DNA of 64,000 bases, taken from NCBI GenBank assembly GCA_013177805.1, contig JABLXU010000005.1, positions 1-64,000 of the forward strand, given 5' to 3'. Positions 16,745-26,320 of the stretch are shown in pieces. The notes beneath the pieces were generated by a model. That model saw only the letters and a program-made list of their open reading frames with translations, had not been told where the DNA came from and made no database searches. This stretch comes from Candidatus Omnitrophota bacterium (GTDB lineage Bacteria > Hinthialibacterota > Hinthialibacteria > Hinthialibacterales > Hinthialibacteraceae). The translations under genes were made by a program, and so were the position numbers. The number at the start of each line of letters is the position of its first letter. The first letter of the stretch is position 1.

Positions 16745-18676
16745 ATGACGAATTTTTGGGAATCCAACCTCCGGCAACTGCAAACCTACGATCCCGCGTT
16801 GGCGAAGCGTCTCCACCAGGTTGTCCCCTCCGGCCGGGTGGAAATCTTCCAGACTCCCCACGATCAACTCTCCCTGCGCGTCAAGCGGGATCCTAAGCCT
16901 TGGTTGCTGCACAGCGGCCAGGATCCGGCCCGGGAAGCGGAACGGTGGGCGGCAGGCGTGGCGGTGCCGTCTCCCTACAACTTGCTGGTGATGGGATGCG
17001 GTTTGCTGCACCATGTGTACGCGCTGGTGAAGATACACCTGTCCACCTTGCGCAATCTCGTCATCGTGGAAAAAGATTGGGAGGTCGTACGCCTGGCGTT
17101 TACCCACCTGGATCTCACTCCGTATTTGCAAACCCGTGGAACTTTTTTTCTGGTGGATCCCACTCCAGCCGAAATCCGGGCCTTTTTCAACCGCCACCTG
17201 ACGCCGTTTGTATTGGACGGGATATCCCTGATCGAACATCCCGCCTCGTGTCAACTCTATCCGGCGTGGTATGCCGACACCCGCCGCCTGATGGAGGAAT
17301 GCCTGGAAAGCGGAGAAATGTTGTTGCGCACGAAGGTGCAACTGGGCGGGATGATTCAGGAAAATATCATCCGTAACATCCCCCATCTCCTGGCCGGCCC
17401 CTCCGTGGCCGTGTGGCAATCCCTGCTGGCCGGCGTTCCCGCCTTTGTGATCGGTGCAGGGCCTTCGCTGGACCGGAGTCTGGAGGCGCTGGCGCCCATC
17501 GGGAACCGGGGAGTGGTGATTGCGTGCGACACGGTGTTGAAGCCGCTCCGCGAACGCGGCATCGATCCCCATCTGGTGGTGAGTACTGATCCCACGGCCC
17601 TGAATGTCCGGCATTTCGAAGGGATCGGGGATTCGCGGGGAACCGTCTTGGTGTATTCGCCGTCGGTCAGTCCCGAAATCCCACGGAAATGGAAAGGCTC
17701 CCAGGTTTCGATTCCCCTGGCCACCTCGCGTCTGCTACGGCTGCTGTATCCGCCGCGGAACGCGCCGGAATGGCTCAAACCGGGGACCAACGTGGGGCAG
17801 ACGGCATTCAACCTGGCACGATTCATGGGGTGTGATCCTATCGCGCTGGTAGGGCTGGATTTTTCGTTTCCCCGGGAGGGAGGAACGACTCACGCTTCAG
17901 GAACCGCATGGCGGAGAAAAATCGTCCCCTCGCCCACGCCGGGCAAGATGTTCGTGGAATTGATCTCGGAACAGCCCACGCTGGAAGAATTTGAACCAAT
18001 CTTGATCCCCGGCAACCGGGGAGACACCGTCGCCACCAACAAGTTTTTCCTGGCCTATCTCCGTTCGATGGAAGAGGAGATCCGGGCTACTCCATCGCGG
18101 GTGGTCAACGCCTCCGATGGGGCACGAATCGAAGGCGCGGAAGCCGTGAACCTGCCGGAGTTTATCCGGGAAACCTGTATCCAGGATTGGCCGGTGGCCG
18201 ATACCTTGCGTAAGGCCGTGGATTTTTATTTCGGCGGTCCGGCCGATGAAAGCTGGCAAGTGTTGACCCGGTGCCTGGAAGTCCTGGAGGAGGCGGTTCA
18301 GCAGGCCGGCAGGGGGTTGCGGCTGGTGGAAGCACTGGAAACCGTGGCCCGCAGCCCCGCGCCCCGGCGGGAAAATCTGCGCGAGATCCTGAATGAGATC
18401 ACCGAGGCCCACCGGGCATTAATCCAAGAACACCGGGTGTACGCGATTCTCGACGAGGCCGCTGACCGGGTTTTGCATCCCTTCCTGCGTCAGGACAGCC
18501 GGCCTTTGGGTGAACCCACGGATCTGGCTAACGTGGCGAAAACTGTGGCGCGTTATCGGCCCTTTTTTCAGGGAATGGATGAACTCTGCGGGCATTATGC
18601 GCGCGTGATCCGCGAGACGGTGGAACAATTGCGGCGTGGAGCCGGCATGGGAAACTCAAAGCCGCCTTTTGGATGA
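16745..18676 (+). CDS. DUF115/MptE-like (motility accessory factor-like) protein
   Basis: The 643-residue protein contains the DUF115 core around residues 235-400: FVIGAGPSLDRSLEALAPIG, then ACDTVLKPLRERGI and LVVSTDP. It also has GLDFSFPREGGTTHA further on. This fold is shared with archaeal 6-hydroxymethylpterin diphosphokinase MptE and with Maf glycosyltransferases that place nonulosonic acids on flagellin. The C-terminal 150 residues are helical and Glu-rich. No flagellar or sialic-acid-type genes are nearby, so a motility role is not supported here; a sugar transfer or nucleotide-related role is possible. It begins 36 bp after nrdR and is probably in the same transcript. Confidence 0.82.
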   Translation: MTNFWESNLRQLQTYDPALAKRLHQVVPSGRVEIFQTPHDQLSLRVKRDPKPWLLHSGQDPAREAERWAAGVAVPSPYNLLVMGCGLLHHVYALVKIHLSTLRNLVIVEKDWEVVRLAFTHLDLTPYLQTRGTFFLVDPTPAEIRAFFNRHLTPFVLDGISLIEHPASCQLYPAWYADTRRLMEECLESGEMLLRTKVQLGGMIQENIIRNIPHLLAGPSVAVWQSLLAGVPAFVIGAGPSLDRSLEALAPIGNRGVVIACDTVLKPLRERGIDPHLVVSTDPTALNVRHFEGIGDSRGTVLVYSPSVSPEIPRKWKGSQVSIPLATSRLLRLLYPPRNAPEWLKPGTNVGQTAFNLARFMGCDPIALVGLDFSFPREGGTTHASGTAWRRKIVPSPTPGKMFVELISEQPTLEEFEPILIPGNRGDTVATNKFFLAYLRSMEEEIRATPSRVVNASDGARIEGAEAVNLPEFIRETCIQDWPVADTLRKAVDFYFGGPADESWQVLTRCLEVLEEAVQQAGRGLRLVEALETVARSPAPRRENLREILNEITEAHRALIQEHRVYAILDEAADRVLHPFLRQDSRPLGEPTDLANVAKTVARYRPFFQGMDELCGHYARVIRETVEQLRRGAGMGNSKPPFG

Positions 18677-18786
18677 TTCCGTACGTGGGTATGGGACGAA
18701 TTCAAAATCCGCGCCCGCTTTCCCATCCGCCTTTGTCGAAGCGGGCTGCCGGTTTATAATCCCCACGGTGCAATCACCGCGCGATC

Positions 18787-19356
18787 ATGAAAATACACCG
18801 GGAAGATCATCACTCCGTCACGGTATTGAAACCCCAGGGCGAAATCGGGCGGGCCGAGGCGGCTCAGATGTGGCGGTGCCTGGAGGCACTGATTGAAGAA
18901 AAACGCTACCAGGTGGTGTTGGACCTGGAGGACGTGAAATTCATCGGCAGCCCCACCATCATGATGTTGCTGCGGATGAACCGGGAGTTTCTCGGCCACG
19001 GGGGAAAAATCATACTGCTGCGGCCTCAGAACGGCGTCAAACGCTTTTTAAGCATCGGGCGGGTATTGGAGTTGTTTGACCGGTACGAAACCAAGGTCGA
19101 GGCGGTTCAGTCGTTCGCCAACCGGGAACGGGGAATGCCGGAGGAGGCGGCCCTCCAACCGGTGGACACATTGCACGACGTGGCCTGCAAGCAAAAACAG
19201 GTTTTGCTGCGGCTCATCGGCATTCTCCAACGCAAGGGCTTCTTGGATATGGAGCGGTTCAACTCGGACATGAACCGCTCCGCCCAACTGGTTTTCCAGA
19301 TTTTCCGCAAAGAACTCGGGAAAGAATTTTCATCACGTACTTCCCTTGACTCATAA
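18787..19356 (+). CDS. STAS-domain protein (anti-sigma factor antagonist-like)
   Basis: Residues 1-105 form a STAS domain of the SpoIIAA/RsbV type: strand VTVLKPQGEIG, then YQVVLDLEDVKFIGSPTIMM with Ser55 at the position usually phosphorylated by a partner kinase, and a C-terminal ILLRPQNGVKRFLSIG segment. The remaining 85 residues (rich in Glu, Arg and Gln, helical) are not part of STAS and may bind a partner. No RsbW-like kinase or sigma factor is adjacent. It sits 31 bp before gltX. Role in partner switching is inferred from the family. Confidence 0.85.
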   Translation: MKIHREDHHSVTVLKPQGEIGRAEAAQMWRCLEALIEEKRYQVVLDLEDVKFIGSPTIMMLLRMNREFLGHGGKIILLRPQNGVKRFLSIGRVLELFDRYETKVEAVQSFANRERGMPEEAALQPVDTLHDVACKQKQVLLRLIGILQRKGFLDMERFNSDMNRSAQLVFQIFRKELGKEFSSRTSLDS

Positions 19357-19387
19357 ACATCTTCGATAGAACGGGATCCATTGCTTC

Positions 19388-20833
19388 ATGAATACCACGT
19401 CTTTCCGTGTCCGTTTCGCGCCGAGTCCGACCGGCTATCCGCACGTCGGCAATTTCCGGACGGCGCTCTACAATTTCCTGCTCGCCCGCCATTACAGAGG
19501 GCAGTTCCTCCTGCGCATCGAGGACACCGACAAGGAACGTTCCCGTCCCGAATACGAGGAGGCGATTTACGAAAGCCTGCGCTGGATGGGGCTGGATTGG
19601 GATGAAGAGCCGGTTCATCAAAGCCGGAATCTTGCCCGCCACCAGGAAGAAGCGCGCCGTTTGGTCGATACTGGCCATGCCTACCGCTGCCGCTGCCCGG
19701 CCGAACGGATCGACGCCTTGCGGGAGCGGCAGATGGCCGCGGGGCTCAAGCCCATGTACGATGGCATGTGCCGTGATAAGAATTACCCGGACGACGGCAC
19801 CCCGTTCTGTGTCCGCTTAAAAACCCCGCGTACCGGATTTACGCGGATTTCCGACCGGATCCGGGGCGAGATCACCGTATCCAATGAGGAAGTGGATGAT
19901 CTCGTGCTGCTGCGCACGGATGGGACGCCGACATTCAATTTCGCCGTGGTGGTGGACGATCACGACATGAGGATCACCCACGTCATCCGGGGCGACGATC
20001 ATTTGAACAACACCATCAAGCAGGTTTTGATTTATGAAGCCTTGGGGTATCCCCTCCCGCAATTCGTGCATTTGCCGCAGATTTTGGGGAATGACAAAAC
20101 CCGCCTTTCCAAACGGCATGGCGCGACTGGGGTGTTAGAGTACCGGGATCAGGGCTACCTGGCCGACGCGATGGTCAACTACATTGCCCGTCTCGGCTGG
20201 GGCCATGGCGATCAGGAATTTTTCACGCGCGAGGAGTTGATCCGGCTTTTTTCTATCGAAGAGATCAACAAATCCGCAGCGGTTTTCGATCCCCAGAAAC
20301 TGCTGTGGTTGAATGGCGAACATATCCGCGCCAAATCGGTTGAGGAATTGGCGGATCTATTCGCGGAACACATGCGCCGCAAACAATACTTGGGAGAGCA
20401 AACCGAAGCCTTTTTACGGGACCGCGGGCGCATTCAACAAATCGTGGCGTGCACGCAAGTCCGGGCGAAAACCTTGGACGAGATCTACCAAATGGTCCTG
20501 TTTCTGTTCCAGGAGGATCTAACCTATCCCGAAAAAGAGGCCCAAAAGTTCTTCCGGCCGGACGCGCTTCAAGGCCTGCGCGCGTTAGCGGCTTTCGCGG
20601 CCGCCCATCGGGATCAAGACCTCCCCCCTGAAGCCTGGGAACAGGTCTTTCAACGCGTCCTTAACAAACAGGGGCTCAAGATGAAAGCCCTGGCCCAAGC
20701 GGTGCGTTTGGCGTTGACCGGCACCGTGGTCAGTCCGCCCATTTTCGACATCATCGGCCTGCTGGGCACGAACCGGGTGGAAGCCCGGCTGCGCGCGGCG
20801 GTGGAATACGCCGAAAAACATGCGGGGATTTGA
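19388..20833 (+). CDS. gltX: glutamyl-tRNA synthetase
   Basis: The class I enzyme (481 residues, usual length) charges tRNA-Glu with glutamate. The ATP-binding HIGH-like motif is HVGN at residues 19-22 within FAPSPTGYPHVGNFRTALYN. The KMSKS-like loop is LSKRHG at 240-245. The LLRIEDTDKERSRPEYEEAI motif is intact, and the C-terminal anticodon-binding helices are complete. The gene ends the plus-strand run that starts with gatA and converges on glnS with a gap of about 126 bp. Confidence 0.97.
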   Translation: MNTTSFRVRFAPSPTGYPHVGNFRTALYNFLLARHYRGQFLLRIEDTDKERSRPEYEEAIYESLRWMGLDWDEEPVHQSRNLARHQEEARRLVDTGHAYRCRCPAERIDALRERQMAAGLKPMYDGMCRDKNYPDDGTPFCVRLKTPRTGFTRISDRIRGEITVSNEEVDDLVLLRTDGTPTFNFAVVVDDHDMRITHVIRGDDHLNNTIKQVLIYEALGYPLPQFVHLPQILGNDKTRLSKRHGATGVLEYRDQGYLADAMVNYIARLGWGHGDQEFFTREELIRLFSIEEINKSAAVFDPQKLLWLNGEHIRAKSVEELADLFAEHMRRKQYLGEQTEAFLRDRGRIQQIVACTQVRAKTLDEIYQMVLFLFQEDLTYPEKEAQKFFRPDALQGLRALAAFAAAHRDQDLPPEAWEQVFQRVLNKQGLKMKALAQAVRLALTGTVVSPPIFDIIGLLGTNRVEARLRAAVEYAEKHAGI

Positions 20834-20959
20834 GAGAAAAGCGGGCACCTGTCTTCCGGATAAATTCAGGATAAGGGAAAACTCCATCCGCCGCGATGAA
20901 CCAACGCGTTTGGAGTCGGCCCGGCTAGGTGTCCTTGCGTCCAAATTCCCTATCCTGTA

Positions 20960-22672
20960 TCAACCTTCTTTCGCCTGGATCTTGCTCCAGGAATCCTTAA
21001 GCGAAACCGTGCGGTTGAAGACAGGGCGGCCGGGAGTGCTGTCGGGATCCTTGCAAAAATAGCCCAACCGCTCGAACTGGCAACGGAATCCGGGTTCCGC
21101 CGGATCCAATCCCGGCTCCACGTAACAAGGGGAAAGGACCACCAGCGAGTTGGGATTCAGGTTCTCTTTCCAATCATGGCCTTCCTCGACGGCCATGGGA
21201 TTTTCCTTGATGAAAAGATAATCATAGAGGCGTGCTTCGGCCGGGACGGCGTGGCGGGCCGAGACCCAGTGGATCGTGCCTTTCACTTTCCGGCCGTCGG
21301 GGGCGTCGCCGCCGCGGGTGGCGGGATCGTACGTGCAGCGCAATTCGGTGATCTCGCCGGCCGCGTTCTTGATGACCTCTTGGCAAGTGATGAAATAGGC
21401 ATACCGCAGACGCACTTCCCGCCCCGGAGCGAGGCGGAAAAATTTCTTCGGGGGATCCTCCATGAAATCGTCCCGCTCGATGTAGAGTTCGCGGGAGAAG
21501 GGCACCTTGCGCGTGCCCGCGGCGGGATCTTCGGGATTGTTTATCGCGTCCAGTTCTTCTTCTTGGCTTGCGGGGTAATTGGTGATCACCACCTTGAGCG
21601 GATTGAGCACGGCCATGACCCGTGGAGCGGTCCGGTTAAGATGTTCGCGCACGCAATGCTCGAGGTTCTGGATTTCGACGACGCCTTCGTTTTTGCTGAC
21701 TCCGATGCGCCGGCAAAACTCGCGGATGGCTTCCGGAGGATAACCGCGGCGGCGCATCCCGCACAGGGTGGGAAGGCGCGGGTCGTCCCAGCCGGAGACG
21801 AAGCCGCCTTCCACGAGTTGGCGCAAGTAGCGTTTGCTAAGGACGGTGTAGGTCAGATTGAGGCGGCCGAATTCGATCTGCCGGGGGTGGAAGACACCCA
21901 GTTGGTCCAAAAACCAGTCATACAAGGGGCGGTGGTTTTCGAAACTGATGTCACAGATGGAGTGCGTCACGCCCTCGATGGAATCCGATTGCCCATGTGC
22001 CCAGTCGTACGTGGGGTAAATGCACCACTGGTTGCCCGTCCGGTAGTGTTCAGCATGCAGGATGCGGTACATGACCGGATCGCGCATGTTGAGGTTCGGA
22101 TGCGCCATGTCGATCTTGGCGCGCAACGTCTTGGCGCCGTCCGGGAACTCACCCTTCCGCATGCGCTCGAAGAGATCCAGGTTCTCTTCCACGGAACGGT
22201 TACGGTAGGGGCTGTCCTTCCCAGGAGGCGTTTCGCGGATACCGTCCTTGCCGTACCGGGCGGTGCCGCGGTATTCCCGGATTTCCTCTTCGTTTAGGTC
22301 GCAGACATACGCCTTGCCTTTTTTGATCAAGTCCACTGCCCATTCGTACAGTTGGCCGAAATAATCGGACGCGTAGAATAGGCGGTCCTCCCAATCGAAC
22401 CCTAACCAGCGGATATCTTCTTGGATGGACCCGACGTATTCGTCCTTTTCCTTGGTGGGATTGGTGTCATCGAAGCGCAGGTTGTATTTCCCGCCGAACT
22501 CTTCGGCGACGCCATAGGTGATGCAAATCGCCTTGGCATGGCCGATATGCAAATACCCGTTCGGTTCCGGGGGAAACCGGGTGTGAACACGGTCGAAGCG
22601 TCCGGATTGCAGATCTTCCTTGATGATCTCGCGGATGAAATCAGTAGATCGGGTGGTTTCGATGTCAGGCAT
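20960..22672 (-). CDS. glnS: glutaminyl-tRNA synthetase
   Basis: The 570-residue class I synthetase charges tRNA-Gln directly. [16 protein letters not shown] holds the HIGH motif (His42-His45). [23 protein letters not shown] with the VLSKR loop, and [15 protein letters not shown]-like sequence are diagnostic, and the C-terminal beta-barrel anticodon-binding domain is complete. Presence beside GatA is notable because GlnS makes the indirect Gln pathway unnecessary. GlnRS genes in bacteria were acquired from eukaryotes and are patchy in distribution (established knowledge). Confidence 0.97.
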   Translation of the reverse strand: MPDIETTRSTDFIREIIKEDLQSGRFDRVHTRFPPEPNGYLHIGHAKAICITYGVAEEFGGKYNLRFDDTNPTKEKDEYVGSIQEDIRWLGFDWEDRLFYASDYFGQLYEWAVDLIKKGKAYVCDLNEEEIREYRGTARYGKDGIRETPPGKDSPYRNRSVEENLDLFERMRKGEFPDGAKTLRAKIDMAHPNLNMRDPVMYRILHAEHYRTGNQWCIYPTYDWAHGQSDSIEGVTHSICDISFENHRPLYDWFLDQLGVFHPRQIEFGRLNLTYTVLSKRYLRQLVEGGFVSGWDDPRLPTLCGMRRRGYPPEAIREFCRRIGVSKNEGVVEIQNLEHCVREHLNRTAPRVMAVLNPLKVVITNYPASQEEELDAINNPEDPAAGTRKVPFSRELYIERDDFMEDPPKKFFRLAPGREVRLRYAYFITCQEVIKNAAGEITELRCTYDPATRGGDAPDGRKVKGTIHWVSARHAVPAEARLYDYLFIKENPMAVEEGHDWKENLNPNSLVVLSPCYVEPGLDPAEPGFRCQFERLGYFCKDPDSTPGRPVFNRTVSLKDSWSKIQAKEG

Positions 22673-22955
22673 GCCTCGGCTCCCTGCGGACTGGTCCTCA
22701 TGGATTGTCTATTTTTTGAAAAATGGTGAATTTCCCGTTAATGGAACCATGCGCGCAAAGAAAGGTAAAAAAAACTGAACTAAAATCAGCGCGCATAATT
22801 CATCTTATTGGTTTACCTGCGAAAAGAAATCTTGTCAATCATCAGGAAGTGAGCGGGGCGGCCAAGAAGGGTTTGATTTTCCGGCCATCCCAGCCTCATG
22901 ATTTCAATGCAATGCGGAGAAGAAGAGAAAGGAAGCATTCTGAACCGGGCATCAT

Positions 22956-24344
22956 TCAATTCGTATCCAAAATTTCTTCTAGTATCCGCCCATCGGCATC
23001 TTTCAGTATAATCCCCAAAAACCGCGCGATCGTAGGGGCTACGTCCACCGACTGGATGGTTCCCAGCTGGACTCCCGGACGAATGCCGTGGCCCCAGGCC
23101 ACAAAGATAGCGCCCATCCGGGGATGATCCGGCAGATATCCGTGCGTGCCCGCAGTTTGGTCCAGCACGAGAACCGGCGCCTCTCCTGTGGCCTTCTCAG
23201 AAAAAGCGTAATGCTCCTCGGGGATCAGCATCAGGTCGCCTTGTTCAGGATTTTCCTCCGGCGTGGGTAATCCCAGGCGGTGGAAGTCCTCCGGCCCCAG
23301 GATTTGCTTAATGCCTTCTACTTGCGAAAGCACGTCCCGTACTCGCTGAATGCTTGCTTCTTTGTGTTCCGAATCCAGGATATACACGGCGGCGGATCCC
23401 CCGTTCGAAAGAGAGTACGCGCGGCTGCCGGGCAGGATTCCCGCCTCGCCGAATTGCGCCAGGCCGGCTCGGCGCAAGGCCAGGTTCGGCAGGATTTGAT
23501 GGGTGACGGATTCGAAGCCGTGATCGGAGACCACAAAGAAGGCGGTACGCTCCAGCAATCCCGCCCGCCGGACATGTTCCACCAGGTAGTTCAACCGGGA
23601 ATCGATATAGTTAATGGACCAATATGCCTCCGGGGATTGAGGACCGTATTCGTGTTGGTACGCGTCGGGACAGACCAGGTGAAGCAGCAACAGGTTGGGC
23701 CGTTTTTGGGTGAGCAAATAGGCCGCCAGTTCGCTGTATTTCCAATCCCTCATGGGACCGGGATTGACTCCCCAGCGCCATTTCGCGAAGGCGGCCACGG
23801 GATTGCCATAGGGCGGGCCTAGATCCCGGTTGATCTCAGGAGTGGTCTCTTGCAAAATCAATTCTTCGCTGTTCACATCGGGTGTGAGCCAATCCAGGGT
23901 TTTGGCGCCGCGCACCGCCGGCCAGATCACCGCGGCGGTTTGGAGTCCGGCCTCATGCGCGGCGTCGTAGAGGGTTTGCGCTTTGACTGCCTCATCCTTG
24001 GTGAAGATGGGATCGCCGACGTAGCGGATGGGTTTCAGCGTTTCCCGGTCCAGGACGGTATTGGAGATCAAGCCGTGTTTCCGGGGATAGGCGCCCGTGA
24101 CCAGAGTGGTATGGCTGGTCCACGTAACACTGGGGAAGCAGACATCCATCCGCCGGGCCGATGCGCCCTGCCGCGCCAGCTGCCGGAGCGTGGGCAGGTC
24201 CACTTGGGGATCTTCCAGATAATCGGACGCAAGGCCGTCCACACTAATCAACACCGCCATGCGGTTGGATCCGGCGTCGGAGGCATTGAGGCCCCCGGCC
24301 AGGAGAAGGACGGATAAAAACCATGGCTTGAAGAGAAGATTCAT
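22956..24344 (-). CDS. secreted type I phosphodiesterase/nucleotide pyrophosphatase family protein
   Basis: The 462-residue protein has a signal peptide (MNLLFKPWFLSVLLLAGG) and an alkaline-phosphatase-superfamily domain of the NPP type. Metal ligand Asp36 lies in LISVDGLASDYL. The nucleophile is Ser72 in FPSVTWTSHTTLVTGAYP, where many NPPs have Thr. FVVSDHGFESV and GTHGYLPDHPRMGAIF supply the remaining Asp/His metal ligands. It should hydrolyse phosphodiesters or phosphomonoesters outside the cytoplasm; the substrate is unknown. The frame is open upstream to 24443, but the ATG at 24344 has GAGGTG upstream and begins the signal peptide. Confidence 0.88.
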   Translation of the reverse strand: MNLLFKPWFLSVLLLAGGLNASDAGSNRMAVLISVDGLASDYLEDPQVDLPTLRQLARQGASARRMDVCFPSVTWTSHTTLVTGAYPRKHGLISNTVLDRETLKPIRYVGDPIFTKDEAVKAQTLYDAAHEAGLQTAAVIWPAVRGAKTLDWLTPDVNSEELILQETTPEINRDLGPPYGNPVAAFAKWRWGVNPGPMRDWKYSELAAYLLTQKRPNLLLLHLVCPDAYQHEYGPQSPEAYWSINYIDSRLNYLVEHVRRAGLLERTAFFVVSDHGFESVTHQILPNLALRRAGLAQFGEAGILPGSRAYSLSNGGSAAVYILDSEHKEASIQRVRDVLSQVEGIKQILGPEDFHRLGLPTPEENPEQGDLMLIPEEHYAFSEKATGEAPVLVLDQTAGTHGYLPDHPRMGAIFVAWGHGIRPGVQLGTIQSVDVAPTIARFLGIILKDADGRILEEILDTN

Positions 24345-24376
24345 GAAAGCACCTCGGAGAAGGAGGCCCGGAGAAT

Positions 24377-24405
24377 GAAAACGGCCGCTGAGAAAAGCCG
24401 GCCGC
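24377..24405 (-). terminator. probable rho-independent terminator after pseudopilin gene
   Basis: On the minus strand CGGCCG, an 11-base loop and CGGCCG are followed by TTTTC. It lies 60 bp after the stop of the pseudopilin gene at 24465 and before the phosphodiesterase start. Confidence 0.5.
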
Positions 24406-24464
24406 GCGTCCTTCGGGTAAATCAACGGGAAGGTCGGAGACAATGAACCGGTTGGGTTTCCATT

Positions 24465-25004
24465 TCAGGGACCCCAGACATCGATATCCCCGTTGCTGAT
24501 CAATCCGTTGGTCATATCGTAGGGAAATCCATAATCCAGTTCCTTGTCCGGACCCACGGAGCGGATGTGCCATGCCAGACCCCCGGGAACATCCAAACTG
24601 GCATTCGCGGACGTTTGCAGGTTGCTATGCGCGGAATGCCAATCGGACCGGAACCAGGCGTCTTCCGACTTCTTTTCGACATAATGGAAAAAGCCCAGCG
24701 ACGAGGCCTGCGCGGGATCCAACGTATCACTGAAGATATCTTTGGGCAACGTGGCGATATACGCTATGGGAGTGGTCAAGCGGCGCAAGCGGGGCGCGGG
24801 AACATTGCTGGGGGGATAATTGTTGTTATCCAGCCGGTATTGTTCCAACGCGGTTCCTTGGGCCTTGATGTCCGCGTAAACGCGGGCAATCTTGGCCCGG
24901 ATCTGCGCGTTAAGGAAGTTCGGTACCGCGATAGCCGCCAGAATTCCGATGATTGCGACGACGATCAAGAGTTCGATTAAGGTGAAGGCATATGATCTTT
25001 CCAT
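24465..25004 (-). CDS. pseudopilin, type II secretion/type IV pilus-like
   Basis: The product (179 residues) begins MERSYA, then FTLIELLIVVAIIGILAAIA, a very short prepilin leader ending in Ala. After the helix come AQIRAKIARVYADIKAQGTA and a globular part ending with YDMTNGLISNGDIDVWGP, the C-terminal signature shared with the proteins at 9007 and 25137. The N-terminal helix is nearly identical among the three, the middle is divergent. GGAG lies 9 bases before the chosen ATG at 25004; the frame is open upstream but without leader features. Likely a structural pseudopilus subunit or a surface protein using the pilin export route. Confidence 0.88.
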   Translation of the reverse strand: MERSYAFTLIELLIVVAIIGILAAIAVPNFLNAQIRAKIARVYADIKAQGTALEQYRLDNNNYPPSNVPAPRLRRLTTPIAYIATLPKDIFSDTLDPAQASSLGFFHYVEKKSEDAWFRSDWHSAHSNLQTSANASLDVPGGLAWHIRSVGPDKELDYGFPYDMTNGLISNGDIDVWGP

Positions 25005-25136
25005 GCGGTGGCTCCAATCCCAAATCATATACAAGATATGTGATATACCTCCACAACGGCCGGTTCATGCCGGATACAATATTACACGATGAATCCTCAA
25101 TTTGTCTACCAACCGGATGAATCCCCTTTGAATCCT

Positions 25137-25733
25137 TTATTTCCCCACCAAAGAACTATCGCAGGGGTACGAAGCCCGGGGGCCGGTCCGGACAATGTCG
25201 CCCCAGCTGTGGAGACCATTGCTGGGACTAAAGGAAGGCACCGAGCCGTAGGTCATGGTGCCGTCCGGGCCGGCGCTGGCGATCCGCCATTCCGCGCAAC
25301 GGAACGAGTTGCCCAGCGTCGTGGCGCCTTGGTATTTCACCGTGGCCCAAGCGTCCACATAGTCATATGTGACATAGGCGGGATCTTGCGTTTCATTCAC
25401 CCGGGCGCCGGGAGGGCCATAGATAAACGGATCCTGTGGCACGGAGGACATGTAGGCGACCGGCGTGGTGAGAGGGATCAAACGGCGGTTGACTGGATTT
25501 TTATTGACGCCCTGCGGGGTGGCCCATTGGGGATAGAGATTATTGTCCAACCGGTAGCTTTCCAGGGCGGTGCTCAGGTTGCGCATGTCGGATTCGGCCT
25601 TGGCGACCTTGGCCCGCATCTGGGCATTTAAAAAGTTGGGAACAGCGATAGCCGCCAGGATGCCGATGATGGCGACGACGATCAGCAGCTCGATCAGGGT
25701 GAAGGCATGTATGCCAGGATGGATTTTCTCCAT
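25137..25733 (-). CDS. pseudopilin, type II secretion/type IV pilus-like
   Basis: The 198-residue product starts MEKIHPGIHA and FTLIELLIVVAIIGILAAIA, again with Ala before the cut. The sequence AQMRAKVAKAESDMRNLSTA follows. The C-terminus SPSNGLHSWGDIVRTGP is a looser form of the shared signature. It is 132 bp upstream of the other minus-strand pseudopilin, so both could share a transcript or be independently expressed. The start at 25733 gives the short leader; the frame extends to 25772 without support. Confidence 0.87.
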   Translation of the reverse strand: MEKIHPGIHAFTLIELLIVVAIIGILAAIAVPNFLNAQMRAKVAKAESDMRNLSTALESYRLDNNLYPQWATPQGVNKNPVNRRLIPLTTPVAYMSSVPQDPFIYGPPGARVNETQDPAYVTYDYVDAWATVKYQGATTLGNSFRCAEWRIASAGPDGTMTYGSVPSFSPSNGLHSWGDIVRTGPRASYPCDSSLVGK

Positions 25734-25844
25734 GGTATGGCCCCCGGATGGAATGGAATGGCTATCTTTCACTGTTGAAGATTTTATCGATTCACGCGGA
25801 TGTAATTGTAATGCCGGGTTAGGGATTTACAAGGATGGATACAC

Positions 25845-25868
25845 GGAAAAGGCGGCCGCAGCCGCCTT
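25845..25868 (-). terminator. rho-independent terminator of rplM-rpsI
   Basis: On the minus strand AAGGCGGC, loop TGCG, GCCGCCTT form an 8-bp stem followed by TTCC. It sits about 36 bp past the rpsI stop. Confidence 0.7.
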
Positions 25869-25904
25869 GGAGTGATTTGGCAAGAAACATCCAGCCTTCG
25901 CCGG

Positions 25905-26300
25905 TCAGCGTTTGGAGAACTGGAAGCGTTTGCGCGCGCCGGGACGTCCATATTTTTTCCGCTCGACCATCCGCGGGTCGCGGGTGAGAAAACCGGCCTT
26001 TTTCAAGGGAGCGCGATACTTGTTGTCCAGCTTGAGCAGGGCGCGGCTGATGCCATGCCGCAAAGCACCTGCTTGGCCGCTCAGTCCGCCGCCGCAGATA
26101 TTAGCGTACACATCAAATTTTCCCTGGGTATCCGTGACTTCGAAAGCCTGATTGACGATCATCTGGAGGGTTTTCCGCATCAAATACTCTTCCGACGGGC
26201 GGCCGTTGATGATGATTTGGCCTGTGCCGCTTTTCATATACACCCGGGCGACCGAACACTTGCGCCTGCCGGTTCCGTAAGAGAGATAAGGTTTAACCAT
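25905..26300 (-). CDS. rpsI: 30S ribosomal protein S9
   Basis: The 131-residue small-subunit protein has the usual features: [19 protein letters not shown] near the start, [19 protein letters not shown] in the middle and the basic tail [18 protein letters not shown], which reaches into the decoding centre. It follows rplM by 20 bp on the same strand, the conserved bacterial rplM-rpsI pair, and a terminator follows. Confidence 0.98.
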   Translation of the reverse strand: MVKPYLSYGTGRRKCSVARVYMKSGTGQIIINGRPSEEYLMRKTLQMIVNQAFEVTDTQGKFDVYANICGGGLSGQAGALRHGISRALLKLDNKYRAPLKKAGFLTRDPRMVERKKYGRPGARKRFQFSKR

Positions 26301-26320
26301 GGCTGAGGTCCTGTCCTCCT

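Noticed and set aside
16271-17614. Minus-strand frame of 447 codons opposite nrdR and the DUF115 gene
   Set aside because: It runs antisense across two genes with clear domains, so it cannot be a real single gene.
21176-22297. Plus-strand frame of 373 codons opposite glnS
   Set aside because: glnS is complete on the minus strand; the frame has no start signal.
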